From JAWWOL01 sp033851545 (lineage in GTDB: Bacteria; Actinomycetota; Actinomycetes; JAWWOL01), in NCBI GenBank assembly GCA_033851545.1, contig JAWWOO010000041.1, positions 111,743 to 175,742 of the forward strand: DNA of 64,000 nucleotides, given 5' to 3'. The notes below the pieces were generated by a model. It saw only the letters and a program-made list of their open reading frames with translations. It ran no database searches and was not told where the DNA came from. Positions within the stretch are counted from its first letter, which is position 1. Each line of letters opens with the position of its first letter. Shown piece after piece: positions 60,296 to 64,000 of this stretch. The position numbers and the translations under genes were made by a program.

Positions 60296-61156
60296 GTGGA
60301 ACCGATGATTGCTGAGCCCCCGCAGGTCCGGCTGCCGGCCGACGACCACGTCCACAGCCAGTTCTCGTACGACACCGGCGAAGCCGCGTCCATGCGCGAA
60401 GCCTGCGAGCAGGCGGTCGCCATGGGCCTGCCGTCGGTCGCCTTCACCGAGCACGTCGAGCTTCTCGATCCCGGCGCGGGCGACGCACTCTCCTCGGCCG
60501 CCATGGCCGGCGTGACCGTCGGCTACGGCGGCCGCGTTCGGCCGCTGGATGTGGAGGCCTACCTGGCCAGCATCGACGAGTGCCGGCAGCGCTACCCCTC
60601 GCTGCGGGTGCTGTCGGGCGTCGAAGCGGGCCAGCCGCACCTGTTCGGGGCGAGCCTGGCCACCCTGCTGGGCGGCGGCCGGTTCGACCGGGTGCTGGGG
60701 TCCTGCCACGCCCTCGTTCACGACGGCGCCCTGGTCGAGGTCGGCAGCCTGTACCACGTGATGTCGGTCGAGGACGCGGTGCGCCGGTACTTCGCCGAGG
60801 TGCTCGCGGTCGTCGAGGGCAGTGACGCGTTTCAGGTGCTGGCCCACGTCGACTTCATCGCCCGCTACCTGCCGAGAGCGGGCGGCTACGACGGCGCAGC
60901 GTACGAGGAGGAGTACCGCGCAATCTTCCGTGCGCTGGCCAGGTCCGGGCGCGCCCTCGAGCTCAACACGAAGAGCCGGCTGGCCTCCGTCGACCAGCTG
61001 CGGTGGTGGTACGAGGAGGGCGGAGAGGCCGTGTCGTTCGGCAGCGACGCCCATGTGCCGTGGGGGGTCGGCGACGGCTTCGCCCAGGCCGTGGCGATGG
61101 CCGAGGCCGCGGGCTTCCGGCCGGGACGGCACCCGTACGACTGGTGGCGCCGGTGA
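60296..61156 (+). CDS. PHP-family phosphatase (histidinol-phosphatase-like)
   Basis: The 286-residue protein starts with the PHP metal motif DDHVHSQFSYDTGE (residues ~16-29) and continues with AFTEHVE (~55), AHVDFIARY (~183) and FGSDAHVPWGVGDGFAQA near the end, all His/Asp metal ligands of polymerase-and-histidinol-phosphatase proteins. HisK-type histidinol phosphatases are the closest functional class, though other phosphoesterases share the fold. GTG 60296 was taken; ATG 60305 is possible, and no strong ribosome site is visible. Confidence 0.83.
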   Translation: MEPMIAEPPQVRLPADDHVHSQFSYDTGEAASMREACEQAVAMGLPSVAFTEHVELLDPGAGDALSSAAMAGVTVGYGGRVRPLDVEAYLASIDECRQRYPSLRVLSGVEAGQPHLFGASLATLLGGGRFDRVLGSCHALVHDGALVEVGSLYHVMSVEDAVRRYFAEVLAVVEGSDAFQVLAHVDFIARYLPRAGGYDGAAYEEEYRAIFRALARSGRALELNTKSRLASVDQLRWWYEEGGEAVSFGSDAHVPWGVGDGFAQAVAMAEAAGFRPGRHPYDWWRR

Positions 61157-61170
61157 GATCCCGGCCCGGT

Positions 61171-61200
61171 TTGGCGCAGCGTCCGCCCACCCCGTAGTGT
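61171..61200 (+). promoter_or_regulatory. Promoter of the rplJ-rplL operon
   Basis: TTGGCG (61171-61176), 18 bases and TAGTGT (61195-61200) form a promoter whose predicted start near 61207 coincides with the beginning of the L10 leader. Confidence 0.5.
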
Positions 61201-61205
61201 TGACC

Positions 61206-61346
61206 CTGCCCAAGACCGCCGGTTGCCCTCCTGTGATTCCACAGGAAGGCCGAAGGCCCCGCTTCCCAGCGGGCGGCCCGCGCAGGAGTTCGTTGCAGTT
61301 GCCTGCTCCCGAGCAGGTTGCCGCCCCGTGCGCTGCGCCGGGGCGT
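61206..61346 (+). ncRNA. Ribosomal protein L10 leader RNA
   Basis: The leader begins CCCAAGACCGCCGGTTGCCC, typical of actinobacterial L10 leaders. It folds into stems such as TCCTGTG/CACAGGA (61229-61246), CCTGCTC/GAGCAGG (61302-61317) and a terminal GCCCCG/CGGGGC stem (61323-61344). L10-L7/L12 complex binding to this leader represses the downstream genes. Confidence 0.8.
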
Positions 61347-61408
61347 TCGTTGTGTCACGGGACCTCCGAGGAATGCCTCCACCGGCGCCGCACCCCGGAA
61401 GGAGGCCC

Positions 61409-62122
61409 ATGGCAAGGCCTGACAAGGTGACCGCGGTCGCCGAGATCGCGGATGGTTTCCGCGACTCCAACGCCGCCGTCCTCACCGAGTACCGCGGCCT
61501 CACGGTGGCTCAGCTCAAGACGCTGCGCCGCACCCTGGGGTCCGACACGACCTATGCGGTCGTCAAGAACACCCTGACCAAGCGGGCCGTACGGGAGTCC
61601 GACATCCCGACCGACGCCGCTGACGCTCTCGAGGTGCTCCTCGAGGGGCCGACCGCCATCGCGTTCGTCGGCGGCGACCCGGTCGAGGCGGCCAAGGGGC
61701 TGCGCGACTTCGCCAAGACCAACCCGCTGCTGATCATCAAGGGTGGCGTGCTCGACGGGAAGGCGCTCTCCGCGGACGACATCCGCAAGCTCGCCGACCT
61801 GGAGAGCCGAGAGGTGCTGCTGTCCAAGATGGCCGGCGCGCTGCTCGCGTCGCTGTCCAACGCCGCCGCACTGTTCCAGGCCCCACTGGCCAAGGCTGCC
61901 CGGCTGACCGAGGCACTGCGGCAGAAGGCAGAGGCCGACCCCAGCATCCTGCGCGGGGGAGCCGGCACGCCGGCGCCCGTCACGGTTGCCGAGGTCGCGC
62001 AGGCGGCCGAGCCGGAGGCTGCAGAGCCCGAGGCCCCTGCCGCCGAGGTCGCGGAGGCCCCAGCGGCCGAGGCGCAGGTCGCCAGCGAGACGACCGAGCC
62101 CACGGCTGACCCCGAGGTCTGA
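61409..62122 (+). CDS. rplJ: 50S ribosomal protein L10
   Basis: The 237-residue protein has the L10 N-terminus (EIADGFRDSNAAVLTEYRGL near residues 12-31, YAVVKNTLTKRAV) and the L7/L12-binding helix region. An acidic Ala/Glu-rich tail of about 55 residues extends past the usual ~175-residue length. ATG 61409 follows GGAAGGAGG, a strong ribosome site. It sits behind the L10 leader and is followed by rplL. Confidence 0.97.
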   Translation: MARPDKVTAVAEIADGFRDSNAAVLTEYRGLTVAQLKTLRRTLGSDTTYAVVKNTLTKRAVRESDIPTDAADALEVLLEGPTAIAFVGGDPVEAAKGLRDFAKTNPLLIIKGGVLDGKALSADDIRKLADLESREVLLSKMAGALLASLSNAAALFQAPLAKAARLTEALRQKAEADPSILRGGAGTPAPVTVAEVAQAAEPEAAEPEAPAAEVAEAPAAEAQVASETTEPTADPEV

Positions 62123-62238
62123 TCGGCGCCGGCCGACACCCCCACCGATCGACAGCAGCACACCGCATCTGCCAACAGCATCAGCCACACCACACCAGAC
62201 ACACGACATCAGGACCACGACGAAGGGAACCCGCCACC

Positions 62239-62628
62239 ATGGCGAAGCTCAGCACTGACGAGTTGCTCGACGCGTTCAAGGAAATGACCCTGATCGAGCT
62301 CTCCGAGTTCGTGAAGCAGTTCGAGGACACCTTCGGCGTCACCGCTGCCGCGCCGGTCGCGGTCGCGGCTGCCGGTGGCGGCGGCGCTGCCGCCCCCGCC
62401 GAGGCCGAGGAGGAGAAGGACGAGTTCGACGTCGTCCTCGAGGCCGCAGGCGACAAGAAGATCCAGGTCATCAAGGAGGTCCGCGCGCTCACCAGCCTCG
62501 GCCTCAAGGAGGCCAAGGACCTCGTCGACGAGGCGCCGAAGACCGTCCTGGAGAAGGTCAACAAGGACGCGGCCGAGAAGGCGAAGGCCGCTCTCGAGGG
62601 CGCCGGCGCCACCGTCACCGTCAGGTAG
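62239..62628 (+). CDS. rplL: 50S ribosomal protein L7/L12
   Basis: The 129-residue stalk protein has the N-terminal dimerisation helices (STDELLDAFKEMTLIELSEF), an Ala/Gly-rich hinge and the C-terminal factor-binding domain with KIQVIKEVRALTSLGLKEAK. Length is normal. GAAGGGAACCCGCCACC precedes ATG 62239. It is present in multiple copies per ribosome and recruits translational GTPases. Confidence 0.98.
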   Translation: MAKLSTDELLDAFKEMTLIELSEFVKQFEDTFGVTAAAPVAVAAAGGGGAAAPAEAEEEKDEFDVVLEAAGDKKIQVIKEVRALTSLGLKEAKDLVDEAPKTVLEKVNKDAAEKAKAALEGAGATVTVR

Positions 62629-62660
62629 CACCTGCACCAGACCGTCGCTGCACCGCGAGG

Positions 62661-62690
62661 GGCGGGTCACCGGGAGACCGGTGGCCCGCC
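62661..62690. terminator. Attenuator-like hairpin between rplL and rpoB
   Basis: GGCGGGTCACCGG (62661-62673) pairs with CCGGTGGCCCGCC (62678-62690) around a GAGA loop, with one G-T pair. It lies 32 bases after the rplL stop. Partial termination here would set the ratio of ribosomal stalk to RNA polymerase synthesis. The rest of the 431-base gap to rpoB holds a promoter but no gene that I recognise. Confidence 0.65.
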
Positions 62691-62873
62691 TCTGCTCATG
62701 ACCCGCCGACTCTCGGCCGGCCCCCCGGTAACGCTTCCGGTGCCGGTCAGCCGGTGTTTCACCCGCTCGGTGCTTGACGTGGGAACAAAGTGGCGGGACT
62801 CTCTCGTTGCGAAGCGTGATGCCGAGTCGTTGGGCGGTCACATCAGACTTCAGAGGGGACCGATTTCTGGTCC

Positions 62874-62902
62874 TGGACAGCAGTGTGGCAACTCGCTACA
62901 CT
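62874..62902 (+). promoter_or_regulatory. Promoter of rpoB
   Basis: TGGACA (62874-62879), 17 bases and TACACT (62897-62902) closely fit a housekeeping sigma promoter. It gives a leader of about 150 bases before the rpoB start. Confidence 0.6.
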
Positions 62903-63059
62903 GCACTTTTGCCGTGCCATCCCACCTCCCCCGTCCCGGGGAGTGGTGTGTCATGTGCCCACCGCACCCACATCCAGCTTGACGCACGACCCGCTCGCCC
63001 CCGCACGACCCACAGCTGAACACCAGCGCCGCCGCGTACTTCGCTCGGAAGGACACCTC

Positions 63060-64000
63060 TTGGCAGCCTCGCGCTCGTCTCGCATCTCGTTCGCCAAGAT
63101 TCGAGAGCCACTGGAGGTCCCGAACCTCCTTGCTCTGCAAGTTGACAGCTTTGACTGGCTTCTCGGTAACGATGCGTGGAAGACCCGCCTCGTTGCCTCG
63201 CAGAAGGCCAACCGGGACGACGTCAACAGCGTCTCGGGCCTCGAGGAGATCTTCGAGGAGATCAGCCCGATCGAGGACTTCTCGGGTTCCATGTCCCTGT
63301 CGTTCCGCGACCACCGGTTCGAGCCTCCGAAGTACTCCATCGAGGAGTGCAAGGACAAGGACATGACCTACTCCGCCCCGATGTTCGTCACGGCGGAGTT
63401 CACCAACAACACCACTGGCGAGATCAAGAGCCAGACGGTGTTCATGGGCGACTTCCCGCTCATGACCAACAAGGGCACCTTCGTCATCAACGGCACCGAG
63501 CGGGTCGTCGTGTCCCAGCTGGTCCGCTCGCCCGGTGTCTACTTCGACCGCACCCTGGACAAGACCTCCGACAAGGAGCTGTTCGCGTGCAAGGTCATCC
63601 CGAGCCGCGGTGCCTGGCTCGAGTTCGAGATCGACAAGCGTGACGCCGTCGGCGTCCGCATCGACCGCAAGCGCAAGCAGAGCGTCACGGTGCTGCTGCG
63701 CGCCCTGGGTTGGACCAACGAGCAGATGCTCGAGCGGTTCGGCGAGTACGAGTCCTTCCGGCTCACCCTGGACAAGGACCACACCACCACCCAGGACGAG
63801 GCGCTGCTCGACATCTACCGCAAGCTGCGTCCCGGCGAGCCGCCGACCCGCGAGAGCGCACAGACGCTCCTCGACAACCTCTACTTCAACGGCAAGCGCT
63901 ACGACCTGGCCAAGGTCGGCCGCTACAAGGTCAACCGCAAGATCGGGTTGTCGCTGCCGTCGACGCAGGGTGTGCTGACCGAGGACGACATCGTCGGGAC
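63060..64000 (+). CDS. rpoB: DNA-directed RNA polymerase subunit beta (3' end cut by window edge)
   Basis: The first 313 residues of RNA polymerase beta are present. The start TTG 63060 (GGAAGGA ends 6 bases before it) gives LAASRSSRISFAKIREPLEV, the N-terminus typical of actinobacterial beta subunits, which are known to start at TTG. DSFDWLLGN, GDFPLMTNKGTFVINGTERV and VVSQLVRSPGVYFD follow. The window ends in the beta lobe region before the rifampicin-binding centre, so resistance cannot be assessed. Confidence 0.97.
   Translation, partial: MAASRSSRISFAKIREPLEVPNLLALQVDSFDWLLGNDAWKTRLVASQKANRDDVNSVSGLEEIFEEISPIEDFSGSMSLSFRDHRFEPPKYSIEECKDKDMTYSAPMFVTAEFTNNTTGEIKSQTVFMGDFPLMTNKGTFVINGTERVVVSQLVRSPGVYFDRTLDKTSDKELFACKVIPSRGAWLEFEIDKRDAVGVRIDRKRKQSVTVLLRALGWTNEQMLERFGEYESFRLTLDKDHTTTQDEALLDIYRKLRPGEPPTRESAQTLLDNLYFNGKRYDLAKVGRYKVNRKIGLSLPSTQGVLTEDDIVG

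Noticed and set aside
62698..62982. 94-codon frame in the rplL-rpoB gap
   Set aside because: Lies over the rpoB promoter and has no family resemblance or ribosome site; more likely non-coding leader.
1..64000. Search for CRISPR arrays, insertion sequences, prophage and secondary-metabolite genes
   Set aside because: No spaced repeats, transposase, integrase or synthase-type protein was seen in any frame.

Overview
The window is chromosomal DNA of very high G+C content, with frequent GTG starts and many genes joined by 4-base ATGA/GTGA overlaps. This points to an actinobacterium (Actinomycetes). The order menG - menaquinone reductase - nuoA-N - polyprenyl diphosphate synthase - second partial nuo cluster - tRNA/rpmG - hadAB - aspartate aminotransferase - tRNA-Trp - secE-nusG-rplK-rplA - rplJL - rpoB resembles the layout I recall from Streptomyces and relatives. 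I cannot name the genus from the sequence alone. No IS element, prophage or CRISPR array was seen; this is mostly core genome.

Layout. 1-4.4 kb: edge-truncated AbiEi-like gene, LysE exporter, kynureninase, small membrane protein, DyP peroxidase, DinB-like protein. 4.4-25.1 kb: respiratory/menaquinone block with an amidohydrolase (possible futalosine-pathway deaminase), menG, a geranylgeranyl/menaquinone reductase-like flavoprotein, a full 14-gene nuo operon and a polyprenyl diphosphate synthase. Together these would make, tailor and reduce menaquinone. A near-consensus Rex operator lies before the flavoprotein. 25.1-34.3 kb: assorted metabolism and regulation, including a Gfo/Idh oxidoreductase, a large flippase-like membrane protein, DUF427, a MerR/aldo-keto reductase pair, two acetyltransferases, YqgE, an IdeR-like regulator with an iron box, and an MFS transporter. 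34.4-37.3 kb: a thioredoxin relic and ppc. 37.5-40.1 kb: a membrane GGDEF-EAL protein. 40.2-49.4 kb: a second, tightly packed nuo cluster (A,B,C,H,I,J,K,L,M,N) with no nuoD, E, F or G. 49.4-53.1 kb: YajQ, tRNA-Tyr, tRNA-Thr, tRNA-Met, rpmG, hadA, hadB and an odd glycosyltransferase-like protein. 53.1-55.3 kb: a TetR regulator and drug-efflux MFS pair sharing a 21-bp operator. 55.2-64 kb: aspartate aminotransferase, tRNA-Trp and the secE-nusG-L11-L1 / L10-L7/12-rpoB transcription-translation block, interrupted by a lipoprotein and a PHP phosphatase.

The most notable non-coding signals are palindromes placed 15-60 bases after stop codons. One 48-bp inverted repeat occurs twice (after menG and after nuoN2) with a compensatory base-pair change. 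A second family built on TGCAGTACTGCA occurs after lysE and after ppc, where it abuts the thioredoxin relic. The most interesting protein-level observations are the nuoD-less complex I cluster, a charged insertion of about 75 residues in the first NuoM, and an IdeR-like regulator without its C-terminal domain. Starts, operators and promoters were judged by eye.
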